A stretch of DNA of 64,000 nt from Streptomyces griseus subsp. griseus (lineage in GTDB: Bacteria > Actinomycetota > Actinomycetes > Streptomycetales > Streptomycetaceae), in NCBI RefSeq assembly GCF_000720255.1, contig NZ_JOJE01000020.1, forward strand, positions 211,759 through 275,758, read 5' to 3'. This document shows, piece after piece, positions 34,174-42,558 of the stretch. The first letter of the stretch is position 1, and each line of letters begins with the position of its first letter. The position numbers were made by a program, and so were the translations under genes. The notes beneath the pieces are model-generated. The model was not told the origin of the DNA. It worked only from the letters and a program-made list of their open reading frames with translations, and ran no database searches.

Positions 34174-34203
34174 TTGCTCGACGACCTGCGCTGTGGTTAG
34201 CGT
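34174..34203 (+). promoter_or_regulatory. Probable leuA promoter
   Basis: TTGCTC (34174-34179) and TAGCGT (34198-34203) are separated by 18 bases. The predicted start falls near 34209-34210, at the leader-peptide ATG, so that mRNA would be leaderless. An upstream TTGACA at 34157-34162 has no matching -10 at a proper distance. The rest of 33942-34209 shows no gene. Confidence 0.5.
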
Positions 34204-34209
34204 TCCGGC

Positions 34210-34257
34210 ATGACGCTCTGCGGTCTCCTTCTTCTCGGCTGCCGCGGCGGGGCCTGA
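34210..34257 (+). CDS. leuL: leuA leader peptide (leucine-rich attenuator peptide)
   Basis: A 15-residue open frame, [15 protein letters not shown], has five leucines, four of them consecutive (CTC CTT CTT CTC). Translation stalling there under leucine shortage would change the folding of the RNA immediately downstream, where overlapping hairpins lie before leuA. The ATG appears to sit at the transcription start, as I recall for leucine/isoleucine leader peptides in streptomycetes. No ribosome site is visible, consistent with leaderless translation. The gap to leuA is 74 bases. Confidence 0.8.
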   Translation: MTLCGLLLLGCRGGA

Positions 34258-34258
34258 C

Positions 34259-34297
34259 GCGACCGGCACCCCGCCGCGGGTCGCCGTGCTGCCGGTC
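34259..34297 (+). promoter_or_regulatory. leuA attenuator hairpins
   Basis: Two mutually exclusive pairings are possible just after the leader stop. GCGACC (34259-34264) can pair with GGTCGC (34279-34284), or GACCGGCA (34261-34268) with TGCCGGTC (34290-34297). Alternative pairing set by ribosome position on the leucine codons would give attenuation. There is no long U tract, as usual in Streptomyces, so the terminating form cannot be named. Confidence 0.5.
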
Positions 34298-34331
34298 AAG
34301 CGTCCGACCGAGCCGAAGGCAGCGACCGCCG

Positions 34332-36071
34332 ATGAAGGCCCCAGCACGACCCGCGCCGCAGACCCTCTGGAATCCGCAGCGCCCCAGCCCCATGCCCCAC
34401 CACCGCTACCGCCCCTTCCACGAGCGCGTGCAGGTGCCCGTGGCCGACCGCGACTGGCCCACCGCCCGTATCGAGCGTGCCCCACTGTGGGTCCCCGTGG
34501 ACCTGCGCGACGGCAACCAGGCCCTCGCCGAGCCGATGGACACGCCCCGCAAGCGCCGCTTCTTCGACCTGCTGACCGGCATGGGCTTCAAGGAGATCGA
34601 GGTCGGCTACCCCTCCGCGAGCCGCACGGACTTCGACTTCGTACGGCACCTGGTGACCGGCGGAGCCGTCCCGGACGACGTCACGCCGGTCGTGTTCACC
34701 CCGGCCCGGCGGGAGCTGATCGACCGCACCTTCGAGGCGGTCGAGGGGCTGCCGAGGGCGGTGGTCCACCTGTACATCGCGACCTCGCCGGTGTGGCGGG
34801 ACGTCGTCCTGGGCCGGGACCGGGGGGAGGTGTGGCGGACGGTGCGTGAGGCGGCCACGCACATGGCGCGCCTCGCGGGCGACGCGCCGGGCATCCGCTT
34901 CCAGTTCTCGCCGGAGACCTTCAACCTCACCGAGCCGGACTTCGTCCTCGAACTGTGCGACGGCTTGACGGAGCTGTGGGACGCGAGCCCCGACCGTCCG
35001 GTCACCCACAACCTGCCGGCGACCGTCGAGATCGCGACGCCGAACGTCTACGCCGACCAGATCGAGTACCTGCACCGCAACCTGGCCCGCCGCGACTCGG
35101 TGATCCTCTCCGTCCACCCGCACAACGACCGCGGCACCGGAGTCGCCTGCGCCGAACTCGCCGTACTGGCCGGGGCCCAGCGTGTGGAGGGCTGCCTGTT
35201 CGGCAACGGGGAGCGCACGGGCAACGTCGACCTGGTGACGCTGGCCCTCAACCTCTTCGCGCAGGGCGTCGACCCGATGGTCGACTTCGGCGACATCGAC
35301 GCGGTGCGGGAGACGGTGGAGCACTGCAACCGGCTGCCGGTGCACCCACGGCACCCGTACGCCGGCGAGCTGGTCCACACGGCCTTCTCGGGCACCCACC
35401 AGGACGCGATCAGCAAGGGCCTGACGCATCACGCCGAGCGGGCCGCCGCGTTGGGGTTGGCGCCCGGACAGGCGCCGTGGGAGGTGCCGTACCTGCCGAT
35501 CGATCCGGCCGACGTGGGCCGGTCCTACGAAGCGGTGATCCGGGTCAACTCGCAGTCCGGCAAGGGCGGTGTGGCGTACCTGCTGCGCACGCACCACGGC
35601 CTGGACCTGCCCGGGCGGATGCGGCCGGACTTCTCGCGGGTCGTGCAGGAGGCCACGGACGGCAGCGGGCGCGAGGCGACACCGAAGGAGCTGTACGAGC
35701 TGTTCCGGGCCGCCTACCTGGCGGAGGGCGAGGTGCAGCTGCACGCCTGGTCCGCCCACCGGGAGGCGCCGGGGGTCCACCGTTTCGTCTGCACCCTCCA
35801 GATCGGCGACCGCACCGGCGACCACGAGGGCACCGGCAACGGCCCCCTCACCGCCTTCGTCGACGCGCTGGCCGGCGCCGGCTTCACCGTGGACGTCCTG
35901 GACTTCGCCGAGCACGACCACGAGCACGAGCACCCGGTCGCCGGGGACTCGGTCGCCTACGCCGAGTGCCGGGTGAACGGCACCACCGCCTGGGGCGCCG
36001 CCGAGGATTCCACGGCCCTCGCCGCATCCGTCCGTGCGGTCCTGTCCGCGGTGAACCGGGCCGTGCGATGA
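34332..36071 (+). CDS. leuA: 2-isopropylmalate synthase
   Basis: 579 residues, the full length of actinobacterial type II LeuA. It condenses 2-oxoisovalerate with acetyl-CoA, the first step of leucine synthesis. [12 protein letters not shown] (metal-binding Asp, substrate Arg), [10 protein letters not shown] with the His metal ligands, and [15 protein letters not shown] form the TIM-barrel active site. [16 protein letters not shown] lies in the following subdomain and about residues 440-575 are the regulatory leucine-binding domain, which includes [19 protein letters not shown] 34332 is used; the leader and attenuator upstream indicate control by leucyl-tRNA supply. Its last codons overlap the ABC ATPase gene. 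Confidence 0.95.
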   Translation: MKAPARPAPQTLWNPQRPSPMPHHRYRPFHERVQVPVADRDWPTARIERAPLWVPVDLRDGNQALAEPMDTPRKRRFFDLLTGMGFKEIEVGYPSASRTDFDFVRHLVTGGAVPDDVTPVVFTPARRELIDRTFEAVEGLPRAVVHLYIATSPVWRDVVLGRDRGEVWRTVREAATHMARLAGDAPGIRFQFSPETFNLTEPDFVLELCDGLTELWDASPDRPVTHNLPATVEIATPNVYADQIEYLHRNLARRDSVILSVHPHNDRGTGVACAELAVLAGAQRVEGCLFGNGERTGNVDLVTLALNLFAQGVDPMVDFGDIDAVRETVEHCNRLPVHPRHPYAGELVHTAFSGTHQDAISKGLTHHAERAAALGLAPGQAPWEVPYLPIDPADVGRSYEAVIRVNSQSGKGGVAYLLRTHHGLDLPGRMRPDFSRVVQEATDGSGREATPKELYELFRAAYLAEGEVQLHAWSAHREAPGVHRFVCTLQIGDRTGDHEGTGNGPLTAFVDALAGAGFTVDVLDFAEHDHEHEHPVAGDSVAYAECRVNGTTAWGAAEDSTALAASVRAVLSAVNRAVR

Positions 36072-36871
36072 CCGAGGTCCTGCGCGCCGAGGACGTCCAC
36101 CTGGTGCGGGAGGGCCGGCCGATCCTGAGGGAGGTGTCGCTGACCGTCCGGCCCGGCGAGCACTGGGCGCTCCTCGGGGCCAACGGTGCCGGGAAGTCGA
36201 GCCTGCTCGGCCTGCTGGGCGCCCTGATCCACCCGACGCGCGGCACCGTGGACGTCCTCGGCCGCAGGCTGGGCCGGGTCGATGTGCGCGAGCTCAGGTC
36301 GTACGTGGGTCATGTCGATCCGCGTCACCCGCTCGGCGAACCGCTGCGCGTCCGTGACGTGGTCCTGACCGGGTTGACCAACTCCATCGCGATGCTGCCG
36401 CGTTGGCGGCCGACACCGCAGCAGCGGGACCGGGCCGACCACCTGATCGACACGCTGGGGCTCGCCGGTCACCGGGAGGCGCGCTGGCCGACGCTCTCGC
36501 ACGGACAGCGCGGCCGGGCCCTGATCGCCCGCGCCCTGATGCCGCAGCCGCGACTCCTGCTGCTCGACGAACCGGCGACGGGCCTGGACCTGCCGGGCCG
36601 GGAGCGGCTGATCGAGGCGCTGGGCGCACTGCGCGAGGCGCATCCGCGGCTGGCGACCGTCCTGGTCACCCACCACCTGGAGGAACTCCCACCGCACACC
36701 GGTCACGCCCTGCTGCTGCGCGAGGGCCGCACTCTCGCCCGGGGTCCTGCGGCCGAGGTTCTCACCGGTGACCTGGTCGGCGCGTGCTTCGGCCTGCCGC
36801 TGGCGCTGGAGCGGCACGGCGGACGGTGGAGCGTGCGGACCGAGCGCCGGGCGGACACCGTCCGGGCATGA
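36068..36871 (+). CDS. ABC transporter ATP-binding protein
   Basis: 267 residues, a single nucleotide-binding domain: Walker [10 protein letters not shown], signature [15 protein letters not shown], Walker [13 protein letters not shown] and switch [10 protein letters not shown]. The stretch [21 protein letters not shown] closes the C-terminus. ATG 36068 overlaps the leuA stop (ATGA). There is no permease gene beside it, so it either works with membrane parts elsewhere or acts outside transport. ModF/molybdate-type and iron-type ATPases look similar; substrate not assignable. It is terminated by a strong hairpin. Confidence 0.85.
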   Translation: MTEVLRAEDVHLVREGRPILREVSLTVRPGEHWALLGANGAGKSSLLGLLGALIHPTRGTVDVLGRRLGRVDVRELRSYVGHVDPRHPLGEPLRVRDVVLTGLTNSIAMLPRWRPTPQQRDRADHLIDTLGLAGHREARWPTLSHGQRGRALIARALMPQPRLLLLDEPATGLDLPGRERLIEALGALREAHPRLATVLVTHHLEELPPHTGHALLLREGRTLARGPAAEVLTGDLVGACFGLPLALERHGGRWSVRTERRADTVRA

Positions 36872-36875
36872 CGAA

Positions 36876-36902
36876 GGGGGGCGCCCCTGGCGGGCGCCCC
36901 CC
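36876..36902. terminator. Bidirectional hairpin terminator
   Basis: A perfect 11-bp stem (36876-36886 with 36892-36902; GGGGGGCGCCC arms) has the 5-base loop CTGGC. It lies between the convergent ABC ATPase and EF-hand genes and can serve both strands. No T tract follows, as is common for Streptomyces terminators. Confidence 0.85.
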
Positions 36903-36914
36903 TCGCGTCGCGTG

Positions 36915-37127
36915 TCACTTGTTCAGGTAGGCCCAGAACTCGTCGAACGACAGGAGCTTGTCGCCGTTCAGGTCGCGGGTCTTGATGATCGCTTCGGCGA
37001 CCGTCTCGGTGACGTTCCAGTCACCTGCCTGGGCCAGGGCGGTCTTGAACTCGGCCGCGGTGATGAAGCCGTCACCGTCCGTATCGATCCGCTCGAACTG
37101 CTTGCGTGCCTCGTCGATGTCCGCCAC
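36915..37127 (-). CDS. EF-hand calcium-binding protein
   Basis: 70 residues with two EF-hand loops. The first, DTDGDGFITAAE, has the full DxDxDG...E ligand set. The second, DLNGDKLLSFDE, keeps D, N, D and terminal E. Small two-hand proteins of this kind are common in streptomycetes and act as calcium buffers or sensors in the cytoplasm. ATG 37127 follows a short spacer from the MerR gene on the same strand. No signal peptide, so it is intracellular. Target unknown. Confidence 0.9.
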   Translation of the reverse strand: MADIDEARKQFERIDTDGDGFITAAEFKTALAQAGDWNVTETVAEAIIKTRDLNGDKLLSFDEFWAYLNK

Positions 37128-37185
37128 CGATCCGCCCCTTTTGCTCGTGTTTGTGCGACTTGCTGTCGTACTGACGCAGGCCAGA

Positions 37186-38100
37186 TTAACCGCCCGCCCG
37201 AGCCCGCAGCGCAGCGACCACCCAGGAGAACTCCCGCTCGTAGGCGGGCTGGGGTTCGAGCCCCCGCACGACGGCCGCCAGCTCCCGGTACCGGGCGAGC
37301 TGTACGGTCGTGGCCGCCTCCATCCGTTCCAGTACGGCAGCGGGATCCGCGTCGCCGAGCACCCCGCGCAGGACGTCGCCCGCCTCCGGCGCCTCGGGGA
37401 CGACTCCGTCGCGCAGCGCCTCGCCGGCCAGCTGGACCAGGCGGCTCATGAACCACAGGGAGGTGCCCGGCGGGACGTCCGGTCCCCGGTCCGCCGCGTT
37501 GAACTCGACCGCCCGGCGCATGGTCGCCCGGAACTGCGGGTCCTGGATCAGCTCGGCGAGCTCCACCCAGGCGTCCACCTGCTCGGGTGCGGGGTCGTCG
37601 GGCAGGTCGGCCGGGGCGAACCGCAGACGGCGGCGGATGTCGGGGTCGGCCGTGTCGAGCCCCTCGAAGACCTCCGCCATGAAGTCCTCGACGATCCGGC
37701 TCCGCTCGGCCGCCGAAAGTCGTGCCAGCTTGTTCATCAACGTCGTCTCCTCCGCGGTCGAACCGCGTCGCGCCACGGACGACAGCACCGCACGGGTCAC
37801 CTTCAGCGCTCTGATCTGCGCGTCCAGCGCCGCCACGTGCGCCGCCGCCACCTCCGCGACCGTGCGCTCGCCCGCCAGCACCCGGCGCACGGCGCCCAGG
37901 CCGAGGCCCAGCTCCCGCAGGGTGCGGATCAGCTCCAGGCGGGCCACGGAGCCGGCGTCGTACAGGCGGTAGCCGCCCGCCGAGCGGGCCACCGGGGTCA
38001 GGACGCCCTCGTCGGACCAGTAGCGGATGGTGCGCACGGTCAGTCCGGTGGCCCGCGCCAGCTCGCCGATGGTGAGAAGTCCGGTGCCGTCGTCGATCAT
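37186..38100 (-). CDS. MerR family transcriptional regulator
   Basis: 304 residues. The N-terminal DNA-binding domain reads TIGELARATGLTVRTIRYWSDEGVL, then AGGYRLYD, the classic MerR helix-turn-helix and wing. A coiled dimer helix follows (LELIRTLRELGLGLGAVRRVL) and then a long effector domain of about 180 residues, larger than simple metal sensors and more like multidrug-sensing members. The effector domain has no metal-binding cysteine set. ATG 38100 is the start supported by the motif. A TGAGTCT/AGACTCA palindrome lies directly upstream toward the divergent GNAT gene, which it most likely controls. Confidence 0.9.
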   Translation of the reverse strand: MIDDGTGLLTIGELARATGLTVRTIRYWSDEGVLTPVARSAGGYRLYDAGSVARLELIRTLRELGLGLGAVRRVLAGERTVAEVAAAHVAALDAQIRALKVTRAVLSSVARRGSTAEETTLMNKLARLSAAERSRIVEDFMAEVFEGLDTADPDIRRRLRFAPADLPDDPAPEQVDAWVELAELIQDPQFRATMRRAVEFNAADRGPDVPPGTSLWFMSRLVQLAGEALRDGVVPEAPEAGDVLRGVLGDADPAAVLERMEAATTVQLARYRELAAVVRGLEPQPAYEREFSWVVAALRARAGG

Positions 38101-38105
38101 GTGTG

Positions 38106-38137
38106 TGAGTCTGGGCCTTCCAGTGGGTGGAGACTCA
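38106..38137. promoter_or_regulatory. MerR-type operator, 7-bp inverted repeat
   Basis: TGAGTCT (38106-38112) and AGACTCA (38131-38137) are exact inverted copies separated by 18 bases, the layout of MerR operators placed in over-long promoter spacers. The site lies between the MerR start (38100) and the acetyltransferase start (38162), so both could respond. Confidence 0.72.
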
Positions 38138-38161
38138 AGCGGAGACGCGGGGAGCTTTGCG

Positions 38162-38854
38162 ATGGAGACCTTGCGGGACATTCTCGACGCGGCCGCCCGC
38201 GGGGCCCTCCCGCCCGCGGACGGCGCCGTCACCGTCGTACCGCAGGCCTGTCACCGGGACGCGGGGGTCCTCGCCTTCACCGCGCACTCCGTCGTGTTCA
38301 CGGACGAGGACCCGGCATGGGTGTACGAGACGCTGCGCGCGACGGACTGCGACGCGTTGGCGGCGCCCATGCACCCGCGGTTCCTGGCGGCGTTCCTGGA
38401 GCGGACGGACCGTACGTCCGAGACCGTCGACGCGATGCTCGTCGGCTCGCCACTGCCGGGTGGACCGCCGCTCGCGCTGGAGGAGATCGAGGACGCCGGT
38501 CATTCCCGTGCCGGTTACGCCCGCCGGCGGCGCGACGACGTGCGCGCCTGGACGACGGACGGCGGTGTGCTGGTGATGGGCCGCGGGATCGGCGGCCGCC
38601 TGGAGGTCTCGGTGGAGGTGGACGAGGAGGTACGGCAGCGGGGGCTGGGGCGGCTGCTCGTGACGGCGGCCCGGCATCTCGTCACGGAGCCGCTGTGGGC
38701 GCAGATCGCCCCGGGGAACGCCCGCAGCACGCGGGCGTTCCTGGCGGCCGGTTACCGTCCGGTGGGGGCGGAGGCGCTGCTCAGCGCCAGGCACGATTCC
38801 GGTCGGGTGACGGCGGGCCGCGCACCGTCACCCGTCCGGCGGCGTGTCGACTGA
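38162..38854 (+). CDS. GNAT family N-acetyltransferase
   Basis: 230 residues. The acetyl-CoA motif A is VSVEVDEEVRQRGLGRLLVTAARHL, with the R/QxxGxG/A loop, and motif B is WAQIAPGNARSTRAFLAAGY. The N-terminal 120 residues form an extra domain (VTVVPQACHRDAGVLAF; FTDEDPAWVYETLRATDC) not seen in minimal GNATs. ATG 38162 has GGGGAGC upstream; the longer frame back to 38027 overlaps the MerR operator and is unlikely. Substrate unknown. Inducible expression through the MerR operator is expected. Confidence 0.85.
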   Translation: METLRDILDAAARGALPPADGAVTVVPQACHRDAGVLAFTAHSVVFTDEDPAWVYETLRATDCDALAAPMHPRFLAAFLERTDRTSETVDAMLVGSPLPGGPPLALEEIEDAGHSRAGYARRRRDDVRAWTTDGGVLVMGRGIGGRLEVSVEVDEEVRQRGLGRLLVTAARHLVTEPLWAQIAPGNARSTRAFLAAGYRPVGAEALLSARHDSGRVTAGRAPSPVRRRVD

Positions 38855-38861
38855 CCGCGGG

Positions 38862-40040
38862 TCAGCGGAAGATGCCGGTGTGGCCGAGCGAGTAGCGGCC
38901 CGGCTGCGGGTAGACGGCGAGGCCGTGCGGGCCGCTGCCGACGGGGATGCGGGCGAGCTGGGTGCCGGTGCGGGTGTCGATGGCGTACACCTCGGCGTTG
39001 TAACGGCCCGACAGCCACAGGACCTTGCCGTCGGCCGAGACGCCGCCCATGTCGGGGCTGCCGCCGTGGGGCAGGTGCCACTTCTTGGTCAGCTTGTTCT
39101 GGGTGAAGTCGAAGACGGAGACGGTGCCCTCGCCGCGGTTGGAGACGAACATCTCGTGGGAGTCGCGGCTGACGTACAGCCCGTGGGCGCCCTTGCCGGT
39201 GGGCAGGAGGGTCGGCTTGTCGAAGGTGTCGCCGTGGAGCACCCACATGCCGTGGGCCATCATGTCGGCGACGTAGAACCGCTTGCCGTCGGGCGAGACC
39301 TTCACGTCCTGCGGCATGGCGCCGTCGAAGGGGAGTTTCTGCTGGCCGACGACCTTCATTTTCGCGGTGTCGACCTTGAGCAGCTCGCCGCTGAACTCGC
39401 AGGAGACGATGAAGTAGCGCCCGTCGAGGGAGAAGTCGGCGTGGTTGACGCCGTAGCAGGAGACCGGGACGGTCTTCTTGCGCTCCATGGTGTGCGGGTC
39501 GCGGAAGACCAGCTCGCGGTCGAGGGAGGCCATGACGACGGCGTACCTGCCGTCGGGCGTGAAGTAGAGGTTGTACGGGTCGTGCACCTCGACCGCCTTG
39601 CCCGCCTTCCCCGTCTTCGGGTCGATGGGGGTGAGGGTGTGGCCGCGGTTGTTGTTGACCCACAGGGTCTTCAGGTCCCAGGACGGCACGACGTGCTGGG
39701 GCTGACGGCCGACGTGGAGGGTGTCGATGATCTCGTACGTCTTCGGGTCGATGACGGTGACCGTGTCGGACTCGGTGTTGGGGACGTAGATCCGGGACGG
39801 GAAGTCCTTGACCACCGGGGAGAGCCGGTTCGGGCGGTCGGCCGCGTAGACGTCCTCGGGGTCGAGGACGGGCGGCATGCCGGGCAGACCCTCGATCTGC
39901 TTCTTCCGGGGCGGTGCCGGCACGGCCGCCTTGGTGGAAGGGGCGTGTTGCGGCCGGTCCCTGGACTCGGTGGAGCAGGCGGCGAGGGCGAGGAGGACGG
40001 CACCGGCGAGGAGGGTGCGGTTGACGAGGTGGCGGTGCAT
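38862..40040 (-). CDS. YncE-like beta-propeller lipoprotein
   Basis: 392 residues. The N-terminus has a lipoprotein signal LLAGAVLLALAACSTES with the lipobox Cys, so the mature protein is anchored outside the membrane. The body is a YncE/YVTN-type seven-bladed propeller with repeated strand motifs (SRIYVPNTESDTVTVIDPKT; RYAVVMASLDRELVF; HEMFVSNRGEGTVSVFDF; KVLWLSGRYNAEVYAIDTRT). Such proteins bind ligands or other exported proteins; the specificity is unknown. ATG 40040 overlaps the stop of the deacetylase gene by one base (TGATG), so the two form an operon, perhaps acting on the cell wall. Confidence 0.87.
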   Translation of the reverse strand: MHRHLVNRTLLAGAVLLALAACSTESRDRPQHAPSTKAAVPAPPRKKQIEGLPGMPPVLDPEDVYAADRPNRLSPVVKDFPSRIYVPNTESDTVTVIDPKTYEIIDTLHVGRQPQHVVPSWDLKTLWVNNNRGHTLTPIDPKTGKAGKAVEVHDPYNLYFTPDGRYAVVMASLDRELVFRDPHTMERKKTVPVSCYGVNHADFSLDGRYFIVSCEFSGELLKVDTAKMKVVGQQKLPFDGAMPQDVKVSPDGKRFYVADMMAHGMWVLHGDTFDKPTLLPTGKGAHGLYVSRDSHEMFVSNRGEGTVSVFDFTQNKLTKKWHLPHGGSPDMGGVSADGKVLWLSGRYNAEVYAIDTRTGTQLARIPVGSGPHGLAVYPQPGRYSLGHTGIFR

Positions 40041-40825
40041 CAGCTCAGCAGCTCCGTGGTGGTCACCGCGCGCAGTCCGCGGCGGTGGAGTTCTTCCAGT
40101 ACGGCGGGGAGTGCGGCGACCGTGTCCGCGTACCCGAGGTGCAGGCTCACCACGGACCCGTTGCGGATCTCGCCGAGGACCTTGCGGGCGACGGCGGGGG
40201 CGCCGGGGGCGGTGAAGTCGAGGGAGTCGACGTCGTAGGACAGGACGTGGGGGTAGCCCGCGGCGCGGGCCAGCCGCTCCACCCGCGGGGAGGCGCGGGC
40301 GGCGCGGGAGGGACGGAACCAGGTGCCGATGGAGCCGGTGAGCCGCCGCAGCCGCTGGGCGCATTCGGTGATCTCCCGCTCGGCCTCCGTCTCGGACATA
40401 GCGTTGACGTCGAGGTGGCGCTGGGTGTGGTTGCCGAGGTCGTGTCCGCCGTCGAGGATCCGGCGGGCGAGCCCGGGGTGTTCGTCCAGCCAGCTGCCGA
40501 CGGCCAGGACGGTCAGCCGGGCGCCGTGCGCCTCGGCGACGGTGAGGAGGGCGTCGGCCAGCGCGGGGTCGCCCTGTCCGTGGCAGGTGAGGGCGACCCG
40601 GGGGCGGTCGCGGGGGCCGTGTGTGATCTGGGCTGCTACCTGGGGAAACAGGCGGGGGGTGGGGGCTGGGGTGCGGTCGCCGGTAGGTGGGGCGGCCGTC
40701 CCGGCCGGGGGCGGGTGGGCGCCGGCGCCGTGCGGGGCGCACCCCGCGGCGAGCGCGCCCGCGGCGGCGAGGCCGGCTCCCGCGCGAAGCGCCGTACGGC
40801 GGTCGGTCGTGGTCACCCGCACCAT
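40040..40825 (-). CDS. Polysaccharide deacetylase family protein (atypical active site)
   Basis: 261 residues. A twin-arginine-like or Sec signal with RRTALRAGAGLAAAGALAAGCAP and lipobox GC implies an exported lipoprotein. The NodB fold is visible in RRILDGGHDLGNHTQRHLDV (metal His residues in NHTQRH), IGTWFRPSRAA and VVSLHLGY. The usual TFDDGP motif that holds the catalytic base is replaced by LTCHGQGDPALA, a variant I recall in several streptomycetes, so catalysis may be altered or absent. Coupled to the YncE-like lipoprotein gene. Confidence 0.82.
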   Translation of the reverse strand: MVRVTTTDRRTALRAGAGLAAAGALAAGCAPHGAGAHPPPAGTAAPPTGDRTPAPTPRLFPQVAAQITHGPRDRPRVALTCHGQGDPALADALLTVAEAHGARLTVLAVGSWLDEHPGLARRILDGGHDLGNHTQRHLDVNAMSETEAEREITECAQRLRRLTGSIGTWFRPSRAARASPRVERLARAAGYPHVLSYDVDSLDFTAPGAPAVARKVLGEIRNGSVVSLHLGYADTVAALPAVLEELHRRGLRAVTTTELLS

Positions 40826-40897
40826 TTAAGGGGGGCTCCGCCGGGATTGCGGCCATTGATCCGATCGGCGGCCCGTCGGCCGGCCACCGCTCACCCC

Positions 40898-40915
40898 ACC
40901 GCCGGAGCCGGCGGT
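40898..40915. terminator. Short GC hairpin after the anti-sigma-like ATPase gene
   Basis: ACCGCCGG-AG-CCGGCGGT is an exact inverted repeat two bases outside the stop of the minus-strand gene at 40917. The real loop would be larger than two bases, so the stem is shorter in RNA. It may end transcription of that gene. Confidence 0.45.
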
Positions 40916-40916
40916 G

Positions 40917-41420
40917 TCAGCGATCCGCGACCCGCATCTCGAACCACGTCGTCTTGCCCCGCGGCAGCAGGTCGACGCCCCACCGGTCGGACAGCTTGTC
41001 GACGAGGAAGAGCCCCCGCCCGCTGATGTCGAGCTCCTGGACCGGCATCAGACACGGTAACCCCCGCGAGGGGTCACGGACCTCGACCCTGATCCAGCCG
41101 CGACGGCGGCGCATCCGGAGACCGAAGGCACGGGCGCCGGTGTGGCGGACGGCGTTGCCGACGAGCTCGGAGACGAGTAACACCGCGTCCTCCGTCATCT
41201 TCGGGGTCAGGCCCCAGTGGCGCAGGACGACCACCTGGGCGAGCCGGCGGGCCGTGGCCGCCGACTCGGGACGGGACGGCAGCGAGACCTCCGTCTCCGC
41301 GGGGTTGCCGAACAACTCGATTGCCTTGAGCGCCCGTTCGTCCTCCACCGCCGGCGACCAGCGCGCCGCGGCCACACGCCCGTGCCCCCGCGGCTGTTCG
41401 ACACCCTCCAGCCCCGCCAT
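40917..41420 (-). CDS. HATPase_c anti-sigma-factor-like ATP-binding protein
   Basis: 167 residues with the GHKL/HATPase_c box: TEDAVLLVSELVGNAVRHTG (N-box), VEVRDPSRGLP and ISGRGLFLVDKLSDRWGV (G-boxes). Streptomycetes encode many such RsbW/SpoIIAB-like proteins that bind sigma factors or their antagonists. ATG 41420 matches the usual start MAGLEG of close relatives as I remember them; the frame opens earlier at TTG 41579 but that part looks unconserved. Bases 41421-41701 upstream hold only promoter-type sequence and no supported gene. Confidence 0.85.
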   Translation of the reverse strand: MAGLEGVEQPRGHGRVAAARWSPAVEDERALKAIELFGNPAETEVSLPSRPESAATARRLAQVVVLRHWGLTPKMTEDAVLLVSELVGNAVRHTGARAFGLRMRRRRGWIRVEVRDPSRGLPCLMPVQELDISGRGLFLVDKLSDRWGVDLLPRGKTTWFEMRVADR

Positions 41421-41701
41421 GCCACCATCATGGCCGTCGCGCGTACCCTCCGGGGCCGTTCCGACGGAATACGCCCCCTGGAAGCCACCGCTCCACGCGC
41501 TGCTCCCGGCATGTGCCGACGGCATTTCGGGACCGGATAAATCCCCGCCGACCTGCGACGACGACTCCGCTGGAGGCAATCGTCGAACTCCCTCGACAAG
41601 GCGGACTCAAGGCCGGCTTGAGGTTCCCGTAAACCGCCCCATCGAGGGACCCGGATCAGACACGCCGTCAATTGCAAGTGGATCGGCGGATTTTCAGAAA
41701 C

Positions 41702-42469
41702 TCACAGGAACTTGGCCTTGCCCGGGCCCTCCTCCACGAAACTGCGCATTCCGCGCTCGCGGTCCTCGGTGGCGAACAGGCCCGCGAACCAGTTCCGTTC
41801 GACCGCGAGACCCGTCTCGATGTCGGTCTCCAGGCCCGTGTCGATGGCCTCCTTCGCCGCGCGCAGCGCGATGGCCGGGCCCTGCGCCAGCTTCGCCGCC
41901 CACGCGTGTGCCTGTTCGTAGACCTCGGCGGCCGGGACCACCCGGTCCACCAGGCCCAGGGTCAGCGCCTCGTCGGCCTTGACCATCCGGCCGGTGAAGA
42001 TCAGGTCCTTGGCCTTGGAGGGGCCGATCAGGCGGGACAGGCGCTGGGTGCCGCCGGCGCCGGGGATCAGTCCGAGCAGGATCTCCGGCTGGCCGAGCTT
42101 GGCGTTGTCGGCGGCGATGCGGAAGTCGGCGCAGAGGGCGAGTTCGCAGCCGCCGCCCAGCGCGTAACCCGTGACGGCCGCGACCACCGGCTTGGGGATG
42201 CGGGCCACGGCCGTGAAGGAGTCCTGCAGGGCCCGGGCGCGGACGATCATCGCCGCGTGGTCCATGGCCTGCATCTCCTTGATGTCCGCGCCCGCCGCGA
42301 ACACCTTCTCGCCGCCGTAGACCACCACGGCGCGCACGTCGTCGCGGCGCGTGGCCTCCTCGGCGAGCTCCTTGAGGCGGTCCTGGGTGGCGATGTCCAG
42401 CGCGTTCATGGGCGGACGGTCGAGACGGAGCGTGCCGACGCCTTCGGCGACTTCGAGATTCACGGTCAT
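41702..42469 (-). CDS. Enoyl-CoA hydratase/isomerase
   Basis: 255 residues, crotonase fold. The oxyanion-hole segments are VFAAGADIKEM (CoA contact and Asp-Ile-Lys signature) and ALGGGCELALCADFRIA. The two catalytic glutamates of true hydratases would fall in CELALCAD and QPEILLGLIPGAGGTQRL, both present. The protein hydrates 2-enoyl-CoA in fatty-acid breakdown or related pathways. ATG 42469 has a typical start MTVNLEVAEGVG. It stands alone with no degradation partners, so the exact substrate is open. Confidence 0.92.
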   Translation of the reverse strand: MTVNLEVAEGVGTLRLDRPPMNALDIATQDRLKELAEEATRRDDVRAVVVYGGEKVFAAGADIKEMQAMDHAAMIVRARALQDSFTAVARIPKPVVAAVTGYALGGGCELALCADFRIAADNAKLGQPEILLGLIPGAGGTQRLSRLIGPSKAKDLIFTGRMVKADEALTLGLVDRVVPAAEVYEQAHAWAAKLAQGPAIALRAAKEAIDTGLETDIETGLAVERNWFAGLFATEDRERGMRSFVEEGPGKAKFL

Positions 42470-42558
42470 GAGGGCAGGTTAACCGTGGCTAACGGGAACG
42501 GCCCTGGTGCCTTACCTCACACCGGGGCCGCCCACGTCGGACTCGCGTCAGGACAGGC

